DNA from: Gemmatimonadota bacterium | GTDB lineage: Bacteria; Gemmatimonadota; Gemmatimonadetes; Palauibacterales; Palauibacteraceae | Direction of reading: 5' to 3' | NCBI GenBank assembly: GCA_030601615.1 | Contig: JAUVTH010000039.1 | Location: 1 to 9,931 of the forward strand | DNA: 9,931 bases | In this document: one piece after another, positions 1 to 7,102 of the stretch | Numbering within the stretch: the stretch's first letter is position 1 | How the letters are laid out: each line of letters starts with the position of its first letter | Notes under the pieces: generated by a model | What the model was told of the DNA's origin: nothing | The model's input: only the letters and a program-made list of their open reading frames with translations | Database searches by the model: none | Translations under genes and position numbers: made by a program

Positions 1-120
1 TCGTCGAACGTCGAGCGCCAGGGCCCTATCCAGCGCCTCGAGGACGGTCGGGTCACCGCGGCGGGCCAGACGCTCCCGGGCTTCATCGGCCCCGGCACGG
101 AACGCCCGGAGATCGAGCAC
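1..120 (-). CDS. serS: Seryl-tRNA synthetase, N-terminal fragment (cut by window edge)
   Basis: Charges tRNA-Ser with serine in the cytoplasm. Only the first 40 codons are present; the rest lies beyond the left edge. Read on the minus strand from GTG at 120..118, the protein begins MLDLRAFRAG and continues ADEARERLARRGD, then LEALDRALALDVRR. This is the typical start of bacterial SerS: an MLDL opening followed by the long charged helical arm (coiled coil) that binds the tRNA variable arm. The catalytic domain is not visible, so identity rests on this opening. The GTG follows the TAG stop of the lipoprotein gene with no gap, and the two GAG codons before that stop act as the ribosome-binding site, so the genes are probably co-transcribed and translationally coupled. 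The GTG is preferred because it yields the conserved MLDL opening. Confidence 0.85.
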   Translation of the reverse strand, partial: MLDLRAFRAGADEARERLARRGDPTVLEALDRALALDVRR

Positions 121-681
121 CTACTCCTCGGCCCCCGCCACCAGCTTCCGCTTTTCGCAATTCGGATTCACCAGGTGCATGAATGAGATCGTCCCTTCCA
201 TCGGGTCGAGCGCCTGGATCTCCACCTTTGCAAACCTCCTGCAGCGGAGGGTGCCGAACGCGGGGTCGCGTCGGCTCTGGACGGCGAATACATCGCCCAC
301 TGCGACCGGCAGGGAATCCAGGTTCGTGTACCCGTTCTCCGGTGCCTCACGCAACGCGTCGAACGTTTGCGATACCTTTTGCAGGCCCGCGTCCAGGTCC
401 TCACCCGTGATCGCACCACGCGGCCACAACACGGTGCTGCCATCGTCCTGGATCTGGAACAGGAAATCCCAGCCGGAGAACTGATCGGTCCGGACCGATC
501 CGCCCGTGATCACATCGAACGCGGACGGGTCGGTGATCGCTCCGGCAGACACGTCCACCAGCGTGGCCTCTCCCGGCTCGTCCGGAATGGGAATCAGGAT
601 CGGGTCCAACGAGTTGCTACAGGCGGTCAGCCCGATAAGGGCCACGGCCATTGCGACCCCCATATATCGATTCAAAGACAA
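121..681 (-). CDS. Small secreted lipoprotein, possibly HmuY-like
   Basis: Encodes 186 residues starting with TTG. Residues 1-20 form a signal peptide with a basic N-terminus and a hydrophobic stretch (MGVAMAVALIGL), ending in the lipobox LTAC with Cys21 as the lipidation site. The mature protein should therefore be membrane-anchored on the outer side of the inner membrane or in the outer membrane. The mature part has no catalytic motif I recognise. The segment FSGWDFLFQ (68-76) and the C-terminal pattern of GDVFAVQSR, FAKVEI and GTISFMHLVNPNC recall HmuY-type beta-rich lipoproteins of the FCB bacteria, but this is a weak resemblance. Cys147 and Cys175 could form a disulfide. The TTG start is chosen because GGAGGAG lies 8 nt upstream; the in-frame ATG at 663..661 has no such site. 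It abuts serS downstream. Function unknown; the lipoprotein call is firm and the HmuY link tentative. Confidence 0.8.
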   Translation of the reverse strand: MSLNRYMGVAMAVALIGLTACSNSLDPILIPIPDEPGEATLVDVSAGAITDPSAFDVITGGSVRTDQFSGWDFLFQIQDDGSTVLWPRGAITGEDLDAGLQKVSQTFDALREAPENGYTNLDSLPVAVGDVFAVQSRRDPAFGTLRCRRFAKVEIQALDPMEGTISFMHLVNPNCEKRKLVAGAEE

Positions 682-687
682 GAGAAC

Positions 688-711
688 TGCTCCTCCAAAG
701 GTTGCTCCTCC
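688..711 (-). repeat. 9-bp direct repeat doubling the Shine-Dalgarno motif
   Basis: The 9-mer GGAGGAGCA (minus strand) occurs at 711..703 and again at 696..688, a 15-nt period. The proximal copy serves the lipoprotein gene. The distal copy lies 6 nt before a TTG (698..696) that opens an 8-codon frame ending in TGA at 674..672. Confidence 0.6.
690..696 (-). promoter_or_regulatory. Ribosome-binding site fixing the TTG start of the lipoprotein gene
   Basis: On the minus strand the sequence reads GGAGGAG, 8 nt before TTG at 681..679. No comparable site precedes the downstream ATG at 663..661, so this site decides the start. Confidence 0.7.
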
Positions 712-716
712 CCGGA

Positions 717-725
717 AAGATAGCA
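717..725 (-). promoter_or_regulatory. Putative extended -10 promoter of the lipoprotein-serS unit
   Basis: The minus strand reads TGCTATCTT, a TGN plus TATCTT extended -10 hexamer matching TATAAT at four of six positions. No good -35 is seen at 16-18 nt. Transcription would start near position 710, leaving a leader of about 30 nt that carries both Shine-Dalgarno copies. Confidence 0.35.
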
Positions 726-829
726 GAGTTTCTCCCCGGCGCGAGGTCCAGTACCTTGCATCTCATGGCCAGATTACTCGCGTCGGCACTCGCTGTTCCC
801 GTTTCCACCAGGGCTGCCCGGAGTACCGG

Positions 830-1867
830 ATGACGCTGACTCAGTCGTGTTTTGTCGTCGTGCTGGCAGGCGGCGAGGGAAGCCGCTTCTGGCCCGCATC
901 GAGGCCGGAGCGTCCGAAGCAGCTTCTCCCGCTCGGAAGCGACCGCCCCCTGATCGAGGATACGCTCGTCCGTGCGGATGCTCTCGTGGGTCCGGAACGT
1001 GTGCGGGTGATTGCGAGCGCGCCTCTCGTACGCCCGCTGTGCGCGGCTGCCCCGGACCTTGACGCGACCCGCTTCCTCGTCGAGCCCACGGCGCGCAACA
1101 CGGGCCCGGCGCTCACGTGGGCGGCGTTCGAGATCGAACGCGCGAGCCCGGGCGCCCTGATGATCTCCCTGCACGCCGATCACGTTATTCAACCTCTCGA
1201 CGAGTTCCTGGAGACGATCGGGCGAGCGGCGGAGGCAGCCGAGCGGGGATCCCTCGTCTGCATCGGTGTCGAGCCCGATCGACCGGAAACCGGCTACGGT
1301 TACGTTGAGGTCGGAGAGTCGACAGGCGACCGGACCTCGCGCGCCCTCCGATTCGTCGAGAAGCCCGATCGGGCGACGGCGGAGGAATACCTGTCGAAGG
1401 GTGGATTCCTCTGGAATTCGGGGATTTTCGTATGGCGCGCCGCCGATCTGCTCGCGGCGGTCCGAGACCTGGCACCGGAGATCTCCGGTGCGCTACCGCT
1501 TCTCGAGAGCCGCGGCCCGGAGGCCTTCTTCGCGGCCGTCGAGGCCGTGAGCATTGACGTATCCGTAATGGAGCGATCGCCGTCGGTCGAGGTGGTCCGA
1601 GCGAGTTTCTCGTGGGACGACGTGGGCTCCTGGAACGCCCTGGCCCGGACGCGAGAAGCGGACGAACACGGCAACATCATCTTGGGCCCCGCTACGGCGT
1701 TCGAAGCCTCGAATAACATCGTGTGGGCCGAAGAGGGCGACGTGGTGCTGTTCGGCGTCGACGACCTCGTGGTCGTCCGATCCGGGAACCGTACGCTCGT
1801 CACGAGGCGTTCGTCGGCGCCCGACCTGAAGAGGCTCGTGGAGCGTCTGCGCGAGGGAGGCGAGTGA
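830..1867 (+). CDS. manC: Mannose-1-phosphate guanylyltransferase (monofunctional)
   Basis: Makes GDP-mannose from mannose 1-phosphate and GTP in the cytoplasm, feeding mannose- and fucose-type sugars into polysaccharide or glycan synthesis. The 345-residue protein carries the family motifs in order: the nucleotide-binding signature LAGGEGSRFWP followed by SRPERPKQ (12-31), EPTARNTGPA (85-94), HADH (115-118), FVEKPD (175-180), WNSGIF (195-200) and FSWDDVGSW (260-268). It ends after the nucleotidyltransferase and short beta-helix-like part, without the cupin phosphomannose-isomerase domain of longer bifunctional ManC proteins. The frame stays open upstream to 506, but that extension runs antisense through the lipoprotein gene; ATG 830 has CGGAG 6 nt upstream and places the signature at the usual distance from the N-terminus. 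First gene of a three-gene operon; the next start is 1 nt after its stop. Confidence 0.93.
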   Translation: MTLTQSCFVVVLAGGEGSRFWPASRPERPKQLLPLGSDRPLIEDTLVRADALVGPERVRVIASAPLVRPLCAAAPDLDATRFLVEPTARNTGPALTWAAFEIERASPGALMISLHADHVIQPLDEFLETIGRAAEAAERGSLVCIGVEPDRPETGYGYVEVGESTGDRTSRALRFVEKPDRATAEEYLSKGGFLWNSGIFVWRAADLLAAVRDLAPEISGALPLLESRGPEAFFAAVEAVSIDVSVMERSPSVEVVRASFSWDDVGSWNALARTREADEHGNIILGPATAFEASNNIVWAEEGDVVLFGVDDLVVVRSGNRTLVTRRSSAPDLKRLVERLREGGE

Positions 1868-1868
1868 C

Positions 1869-3101
1869 GTGAAGCTTTATCTGTTCGACGACCGAGTGAC
1901 CGACGGTTGGCACCCGTACTCGCTCACACGTCCCGTCTCAGAGCTACTGTACGGCACACTTCTCCTGCGTGAGCGCCTGGAGCGATTCGCCGGCCGCCCC
2001 GTAACGGCTCTCCTGAGCCGCGCGTGGCTGAAGCAGTTTCAGGAGCCCGGAGCACCCGTAGCGTTCGCCCGCGATGAACAGCTGCCCGAGGACGAGCGCC
2101 TCCTGCTGTCTTCGCGATTCGTGCCCGGGGCGCATGCACGGTTCGAGGGACGTGGAGACACCCCCATCCTGCTCGTAACGGAGGATGAAATCGTCGGCTG
2201 CTACCTGCCGCAGGGCCATCGCGGACCGGAGCCCGGTTGGCTCGAGGCGCCTGGAGGTCCCGCAGGACCGGGAGACTGGGTCGAGAGGCAGGTCGATGGG
2301 GGGTGCGTGGACGCAGTCTGGCGACTCGTGGCCGAGAACCCGGGCCGGCTGGAGGCGGACCTGGCTGCTGAGGCGGCCTTTCGCGGAGGTGTCGAACAAC
2401 TTCCTCAAGGAACCTGGCGGGCGGGTGACGCGCCGCTGATGCTCGGCGCAGACGTCCGGGTCGAGCCCGGCGTTCTGTTCGACACCCGCCACGGCCCTAT
2501 CCGGCTGGCGGACGGCGTGGAGGTGCGGGCGGGCTCCCGCCTCGAGGGCCCCCTGCACGTGGGCCGTGACACGATCCTGCTCGGAGGGTCGATCGGGACC
2601 TCCAGCATCGGACCTATGTGCCGGCTCCGGGGAGAGATCGAGGAGTCCGTAATCCTCGGGCACTCGAACAAGGCGCACGACGGATTCCTCGGACACTCCT
2701 ACGTCGGTCGGTGGGTGAACCTGGGGGCGATGACCACCAACAGCGATCTCAAGAACAACTACGGCCCGGTTCGTCTCGGCAGCCCCTCGGGCCCGGTCGA
2801 GACGGGTTTGACCAAGCTGGGGTGCCTGCTCGGCGACCACGTGAAGACTGCGATCGGGACCCGTATCAACACGGGGACCGTGGTCGGTGCCGGTGCCAAC
2901 CTGTTCGGCGACTCGATTCCGCCGGCCTGGGTACGCCCCTTCGCGTGGGGATCGGACCCGGCGGGGCCCCTGTTCGAGCTGGATCGATTCCTGAGTCTCG
3001 CGAAGCGCGTTCTCGAGCGACGTGGCGTGGAGTACGACGAGCAGACGGACGCCTGGCTGGCAGCATGCTGGAAAGCTGGCGCCGGGGAGGACGGCGTTTG
3101 A
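1869..3101 (+). CDS. GlmU-like sugar nucleotidyltransferase / left-handed beta-helix acyltransferase
   Basis: A 410-residue protein of the GlmU-like family known from Bacteroidota and relatives, proposed to make UDP-N-acetylglucosamine or a related activated sugar where classical GlmU is absent. Its N-terminus (LFDD at 5-8, then TRPVSELLYGTLLLRERLER at 20-39) fits the divergent sugar nucleotidyltransferase domain of that family rather than the classical GGxGxR loop. Residues about 190-350 form a left-handed beta helix with hexapeptide-style repeats, and the segment with SNKAHDGFLGHSYVG (266-280), NLGAMTTNSDLKNNYG (284-299) and GTVVGAGANLFG (336-347) parallels the acetyltransferase active-site region of GlmU. 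Start is GTG, with GGGAGG about 8 nt upstream; it lies 1 nt after the manC stop. Substrate is inferred, not shown. Next to manC, it suggests an activated-sugar supply operon. Confidence 0.82.
   Translation: MKLYLFDDRVTDGWHPYSLTRPVSELLYGTLLLRERLERFAGRPVTALLSRAWLKQFQEPGAPVAFARDEQLPEDERLLLSSRFVPGAHARFEGRGDTPILLVTEDEIVGCYLPQGHRGPEPGWLEAPGGPAGPGDWVERQVDGGCVDAVWRLVAENPGRLEADLAAEAAFRGGVEQLPQGTWRAGDAPLMLGADVRVEPGVLFDTRHGPIRLADGVEVRAGSRLEGPLHVGRDTILLGGSIGTSSIGPMCRLRGEIEESVILGHSNKAHDGFLGHSYVGRWVNLGAMTTNSDLKNNYGPVRLGSPSGPVETGLTKLGCLLGDHVKTAIGTRINTGTVVGAGANLFGDSIPPAWVRPFAWGSDPAGPLFELDRFLSLAKRVLERRGVEYDEQTDAWLAACWKAGAGEDGV
3084..3090 (+). promoter_or_regulatory. Ribosome-binding site deciding the TTG start of the MBL-fold gene
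   Basis: GGGGAGG lies 7 nt before TTG 3098 inside the 3' end of the preceding gene. The in-frame ATG at 3065 has no such site and would add 11 residues (MLESWRRGGRR) before the family's usual start. Confidence 0.65.
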
Positions 3102-3958
3102 GAGTCGCCACACTGGGAAGCGGTAGCCGTGGCAACTCCGTGTACATCGAATGCGGAGAGACCCGGTTTCTGGTGGACGCGGGATTCAGCGGAGCGGAGA
3201 TCGCCAGGCGCCTGGCAGTGCTCGGAGTGGATCCCGAGTCGATTCAGGGGATCGTCGTCACCCACGAGCACCGCGATCACACGGCAGGAATAGGCATCGC
3301 CGCCCGCCGTTGGAAATGGCCTCTATACATCACCCCCGCCACAGAGCGCGCCTGTGCGCCCCTTCTGCGCGGGGCGGAGACGATCCGTCACTACCGGGGC
3401 GAAGAGCCCTTCGATCTCGGAGAGGTCACGATTCACCCTTCGTCCACGTGCCATGACGCGGCGGATCCTGTCGCCTTGACCGTGACGGACACACGGAGCG
3501 GACTGAAGGTGGGAGTCGCGACTGACCTCGGGCGGGCGACCACCCCGGTTAGAGTCGCGCTCTCCGGATGCCATTTCGTGGTACTGGAGTCGAACCACGA
3601 CGAGATCATGCTTCGCGAGAGTCCGTACCCATGGTCGGTGAAGCAGCGAATCGGTGGAAGCCGCGGCCACCTGTCGAACCGGCTCGCCGCTGACCTGGCC
3701 GTCGACTTGCTCCACCCGGAACTCGGAGGCTTCCTGCTGGCGCACCTCAGCGACGAATGCAACGAGCCCGAGGCGGCCAGGGACATGGCCCGCAAGCAAC
3801 TGGAGCGGAAAGGTTACCGTGGCGTAGTGGACGTCGCGCGCCAGGAGCAGCCCTCGGCTCTATACGATGTAGCTTCGCTTGTGGATACCGTGCGAAACGG
3901 GGGGCCTCAGCTCGAATTCTTCGGCCAGGTAGTGCGGCCGCCCGTGGCGCCCCGCTGA
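3098..3958 (+). CDS. yycJ: YycJ/WalJ-type metallo-beta-lactamase-fold hydrolase
   Basis: A 286-residue cytoplasmic metallohydrolase of the YycJ/WalJ family, thought to act on nucleic acids (a 5'-3' exonuclease activity and roles in DNA repair or cell-wall coordination are reported for relatives). Visible features: opening RVATLGSGSRGNS (2-14), which is the family's N-terminus; the metal motif THEHRDH (55-61); His119 in CHD; the bridging Asp143 in TDLG; ESNHDEIML (164-172); and the family-typical RGHLSN (189-194) and LAHLSDECN (214-222). All expected metal ligands are present, so it should be active. The TTG start overlaps the preceding TGA (TTGA), implying coupling. In Firmicutes relatives sit beside walRK; no two-component genes are seen here, so the neighbourhood gives no direct clue to the substrate. 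Confidence 0.88.
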   Translation: MRVATLGSGSRGNSVYIECGETRFLVDAGFSGAEIARRLAVLGVDPESIQGIVVTHEHRDHTAGIGIAARRWKWPLYITPATERACAPLLRGAETIRHYRGEEPFDLGEVTIHPSSTCHDAADPVALTVTDTRSGLKVGVATDLGRATTPVRVALSGCHFVVLESNHDEIMLRESPYPWSVKQRIGGSRGHLSNRLAADLAVDLLHPELGGFLLAHLSDECNEPEAARDMARKQLERKGYRGVVDVARQEQPSALYDVASLVDTVRNGGPQLEFFGQVVRPPVAPR

Positions 3959-3968
3959 GTCTCCCCGA

Positions 3969-5063
3969 TCAGATCCCCGCCAGGCGCATGATGTCGTTCG
4001 CGAACACGAGCACCATCAGCCCCAACAAAAGTATCATGCCGACCTGCGTCAGACGCAGACGGCTCTCCACGCCCACGGGTCGCCCCCCACGCAACGCTTC
4101 GGCGAACAGGAACACGAGGTGCCCACCGTCCAGCACCGGTATCGGCAGCAGGTTGAGGACAGCGAGGTTCACACTGATGATGGCCATGAAGTTCAGGAAC
4201 GCCGACAGCCCTTGCCGGGCGGCCGCCCCTGAGAGCTGACCGATCACGATCGGTCCACCAAGATCTCTGGCGGATTCACGCCCCGTGACGAGCCGTTTGA
4301 GGAACGTGAAGATCTCGAGTGTCCAGGCACCCGTGCGGTGCCAGCCGGCAGCGACCGCCTCCGTCATGCTCAGGTCACGTGTGGCCCGGTCCATCCAGAC
4401 AATCATACCCACGCGACCGAACTCCACCGAGTCACGGGCAAATTCGTTGTATACAACATCCGGACGCGGCGTCGCCTCGAGATCGACGCGCTCCGCCTCC
4501 CTCTGGACACGGAACTTGATCGGAACGGAGGGGCGCATGCTCACATACTGCACCACTTCGTCCCAGTTCTTGATCCGCCGTCCGTCGAGCTCGAGGATCA
4601 CGTCGCCCCGCTGAAAACCAGCCTGCTCGGCGGGGCTGTCGGGAATCACATCTCCAACGATCGGGTCGATGATTCCCTCGGATCCGGCGACGAACGTAAA
4701 CGCGGCGAAGGCGAAGACGAAGTTCATCGTCACACCCGCCACGATGACCAGGAACCGGGCCCACCATGGCTTGGCGTCGAAATCGCGCGGAGAAGGCTGA
4801 CGAGCAGGCGCGGTCTGGCCCTCGAGCGGGGCCGTTGCCTCCTCTCCCACCATTCCTTCCATCTTCACGTAGCCGCCCAGCGGAATTGCTGCCAGCACGT
4901 ATTCCGTCTCACCGCGCTTGAACCCGGCGATCTTCGGTCCAAAACCGATCGAGAATCGGGACACCTCGATGTCCACCGCCTTGGCCGCCCAGAAGTGTCC
5001 TAACTCGTGGACGAGGATAAGGACGCCCAGGACGACGACAGTCGACAGGATGGTGATCAGCAT
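3969..5063 (-). CDS. rseP: RIP site-2 metalloprotease RseP, single PDZ
   Basis: Inner-membrane zinc protease that cuts transmembrane substrates such as anti-sigma factors during envelope stress signalling and clears signal-peptide remnants. The 364-residue protein starts with a membrane segment carrying HELGH (19-23), the zinc site with catalytic Glu20. IPLGGYVKMEG (60-70) is the family's GxxGYV-type loop. A second helix follows about 102-125, then one PDZ domain about 133-198 (IPDSPAEQAGFQRGDVI), and the third zinc ligand in NLLPIPVLDGGH (304-315), with a last helix about 338-356. E. coli RseP is longer with two PDZ domains; the one-PDZ form is common elsewhere. Residues 73-99 are a Pro/Ala/Glu-rich, probably disordered loop. 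The start has no clear ribosome-binding site; it lies 33 nt after the dxr stop, in the same frame. Last gene of the minus operon. Confidence 0.95.
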   Translation of the reverse strand: MLITILSTVVVLGVLILVHELGHFWAAKAVDIEVSRFSIGFGPKIAGFKRGETEYVLAAIPLGGYVKMEGMVGEEATAPLEGQTAPARQPSPRDFDAKPWWARFLVIVAGVTMNFVFAFAAFTFVAGSEGIIDPIVGDVIPDSPAEQAGFQRGDVILELDGRRIKNWDEVVQYVSMRPSVPIKFRVQREAERVDLEATPRPDVVYNEFARDSVEFGRVGMIVWMDRATRDLSMTEAVAAGWHRTGAWTLEIFTFLKRLVTGRESARDLGGPIVIGQLSGAAARQGLSAFLNFMAIISVNLAVLNLLPIPVLDGGHLVFLFAEALRGGRPVGVESRLRLTQVGMILLLGLMVLVFANDIMRLAGI

Positions 5064-5096
5064 TCGCTCAGACCGCCAGGTAAAAGGTGCGTTCGC

Positions 5097-6275
5097 TCAC
5101 GGAAACCTATCACCCCTCGCCGGCGATGGTGTTCCGACTCTCTCCGCCGCGCACACACGTGCCTCCGCGTCTACTTGGACCAGATCTTCCAAGCTGCCGA
5201 TCGGAGATGGCGGGATCGCCGACAGGGCGTGCTCGACCACGGTGGGGATGCCTGTGAACCCGATGCGATTCTCCAGAAACGCTGCCACGGCCACTTCGTT
5301 GGCGGCGTTGTAGACGGCCGGGGCCGTGCCACCGACACGGCCGGCCGCGACACCGAGGTCGAACATCGGGAAGTCCTCGTGACGCAGGCGCTCGAACTCG
5401 AGCGGACCGGATTCCACGGGATCGAAAGCTCGAAACTGGTTCTCGAGACGCTCGGGACCCGACAGGGCGTACAGGATCGGGACTTCCATCGTCGGGTGTC
5501 CCAGCTGGGCCATCGTGGAACCATCCCGGAATTCCACCATCGAATGGACGATCGACGCGGGGTGGACGACGACCTCGATCTGATCAAAATCGAACCCGAA
5601 CAGCAGATGCGCCTCGATGACCTCGAGCGCCTTGTTTGCCAGCGTCGCCGAGTCCACCGTGATCTTCTGCCCCATGCTCCAGGTGGGGTGTGCGAGCGCG
5701 TCTTCCGGCCGGATGGAACCAAACTCCGCACGGGACAGATCTCGGAACGGGCCGCCGGAAGCCGTGAGTATGACGCGATTCACCTCGGACGTGGGACGCT
5801 GGCAGAGACACTGCATGATCGCGCTGTGCTCACTGTCTACAGGCACGATCTCCCCTCCGCCGGTTCGAGCCGCCTCGAGCACGAGGTCCCCACCCACGAC
5901 CAGCGACTCCTTGTTCGCGAGGGCCAGCCGCTTGCCCGCTTCCAGCGAGGCGAGGGTCGACTCCAGCCCTGCGAACCCGACGAGAGCGTTGACCACGGTG
6001 GGTGACTCGGGATCGGCGGCGGCCATGCGCATTGCCTCGGTGCCGTACCGCCATTCGCCGGGCCAGTCCCGCGCCGGGCCCCGGCCACCGGAGTCGGCCA
6101 GCACCACGTAATCGGGGTTCCATCGACTCGCGAGCCGGTCTAGCTCCGCGGCCCTTCGTCCCGCGGTCAGAGCCACGACCCGGAATCGATCGGGATGACG
6201 CGCCATCACATTGAGAGTCGATCTGCCGATGCTGCCCGTCGCCCCCAGCACGACGACCCCACGGGGTGCGGTCAC
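5097..6275 (-). CDS. dxr: 1-deoxy-D-xylulose 5-phosphate reductoisomerase
   Basis: Converts DXP with NADPH to 2-C-methyl-D-erythritol 4-phosphate, the committed step of the non-mevalonate isoprenoid pathway. Starting at GTG 6275 the protein has 392 residues, the usual length. It shows the NADPH loop GATGSIG (11-17), ANKESLV (120-126), the metal-binding VPVDSEHSAIMQ (D147, S148, E149), ASGGPFR (172-178), HPTWSMGQK with the following DSATLANKALE (196-218), HPASIVHSMVEF (238-249) and NAANE (323-327). The open frame extends 38 codons further upstream, but these overlap cdsA and look non-coding; GTG overlaps the cdsA stop (GTGA) and puts the Rossmann loop at the usual distance. No Shine-Dalgarno is seen, so initiation probably depends on coupling to cdsA. 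Confidence 0.95.
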   Translation of the reverse strand: MTAPRGVVVLGATGSIGRSTLNVMARHPDRFRVVALTAGRRAAELDRLASRWNPDYVVLADSGGRGPARDWPGEWRYGTEAMRMAAADPESPTVVNALVGFAGLESTLASLEAGKRLALANKESLVVGGDLVLEAARTGGGEIVPVDSEHSAIMQCLCQRPTSEVNRVILTASGGPFRDLSRAEFGSIRPEDALAHPTWSMGQKITVDSATLANKALEVIEAHLLFGFDFDQIEVVVHPASIVHSMVEFRDGSTMAQLGHPTMEVPILYALSGPERLENQFRAFDPVESGPLEFERLRHEDFPMFDLGVAAGRVGGTAPAVYNAANEVAVAAFLENRIGFTGIPTVVEHALSAIPPSPIGSLEDLVQVDAEARVCAAERVGTPSPARGDRFP

Positions 6276-7102
6276 AGGAAGGCCATCAGGAAGACGCAGG
6301 CGGCGGGAATCGACCACAGGAGCGAGTCCACCCGATCGAACATGCCGCCGTGGCCCGGAAGCAGCCGTGACGAGTCCTTGACGCCACACTCACGCTTGAT
6401 GGCGGATTCCACCAGGTCGCCCATCGTCGCAGCGAGGGCCACGACCAATCCCAGCACCATGAGGCCGGCGAACCCCAGGCCATCACCCAGCTCCGGCAGC
6501 AGCAGGTAACCGTACGCGAGAGCCCCCACCGGCCCTGCCAGGATCGCGGCCGCTGCCCCCTCGACCGTCTTGTTAGGGCTGATGACCGGCGCGAGCTCCC
6601 GCTTACCGAGCGCCCGCCCCCCGAAGTATGCTGCCGTATCGGCAAGCCAGGTCACGCCGACGGGCAGGAAGAAATACAGCGTTCCCTCCACGGCTCCGGA
6701 GGAAAACAGCTCTCGCAGTGGAACGCCAAAGCTGATCAGTCCCCCCACGTACAGGGGGGCAGCGAGGGTCAGCGCGGCGGTCTGGAACGGACGCCCGTCG
6801 GGAGCGATCCGTAGTGTGGCCACCCCAGCAACCGTGACGACCGCAGCCATGGTGATCCCCCACATGCCCCAGCCGCTCAGCTGCAGCGCCGCGAGCGGGA
6901 GCAGAGCCGCGAACGCCATCGCCGGCACGTAGAGGAATCGATCTCCCCGCACTTCGAGCATGCGACCGATCTCCCACACAGCCACGGTGGCCAGCAGTGC
7001 CAGGCCGGCCGCAAACAGCCACCCGCCGGCGAGCGTAACCGCCACCGTAAGGGGGATGCCGATCGCCGCGACGGTCAATCGCCGGCCGAGATCAGACGTC
7101 AT
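6272..7102 (-). CDS. cdsA: Phosphatidate cytidylyltransferase (CDP-diacylglycerol synthase)
   Basis: Integral inner-membrane enzyme that joins phosphatidate and CTP into CDP-diacylglycerol, the precursor of all major phospholipids. The 276 residues are mostly hydrophobic, with several transmembrane helices (for example about 10-42, 59-74, 81-96 and 209-227). The C-terminal half carries WLADTAAYFGG (152-162), ISPNKTVEG (174-182) and the complete family signature SAIKRECGVKD (233-243) followed by PGHGGMFDRVD (249-259), which includes the metal-binding aspartates. ATG at 7102 follows the uppS stop with no gap (TGAATG) and has GGGAG (7112..7108) 5 nt upstream. The uppS-cdsA-dxr-rseP order is a widely conserved envelope and isoprenoid block. 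Confidence 0.96.
   Translation of the reverse strand: MTSDLGRRLTVAAIGIPLTVAVTLAGGWLFAAGLALLATVAVWEIGRMLEVRGDRFLYVPAMAFAALLPLAALQLSGWGMWGITMAAVVTVAGVATLRIAPDGRPFQTAALTLAAPLYVGGLISFGVPLRELFSSGAVEGTLYFFLPVGVTWLADTAAYFGGRALGKRELAPVISPNKTVEGAAAAILAGPVGALAYGYLLLPELGDGLGFAGLMVLGLVVALAATMGDLVESAIKRECGVKDSSRLLPGHGGMFDRVDSLLWSIPAACVFLMAFL

Larger units (their letters stand above)
682..829. other. Divergent intergenic region between the lipoprotein and manC genes
   Basis: This stretch of 148 nt must hold the promoters of both the minus-strand lipoprotein-serS unit and the plus-strand manC operon. On the plus strand only weak sigma-70-like elements are seen (for example TACCTT near 748-753), so I do not place the manC promoter. 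The manC ribosome-binding site is CGGAG at 819-823, 6 nt before ATG 830. Confidence 0.5.

Noticed and set aside
506..829. 108-codon N-terminal extension of manC
   Set aside because: It runs antisense through the lipoprotein gene, and family alignment plus CGGAG at 819-823 support ATG 830.
765..833. 22-codon frame (MARLLASALAVPVST and onward) whose stop overlaps the manC ATG as ATGA
   Set aside because: The overlap looks like coupling, but no ribosome-binding site precedes its ATG and the composition is not distinctive; probably chance.
1944..3113. 389-codon minus-strand frame opposite the GlmU-like gene
   Set aside because: Shadow of a well-supported gene; no domain, no ribosome-binding site and no operon partner.
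4239..4255. Near-perfect palindrome ACCGATC-AC-GATCGGT
   Set aside because: It lies within the conserved rseP coding sequence (GPIVIGQLSG) and is explained by codon choice; no reason to call an operator.
5007..6005. Long plus-strand open frame (332 codons) opposite dxr and the 3' junction
   Set aside because: It is antisense to a clear dxr with all catalytic motifs, has Arg/Asp/His-rich content typical of a GC-rich shadow frame and no recognisable domain.
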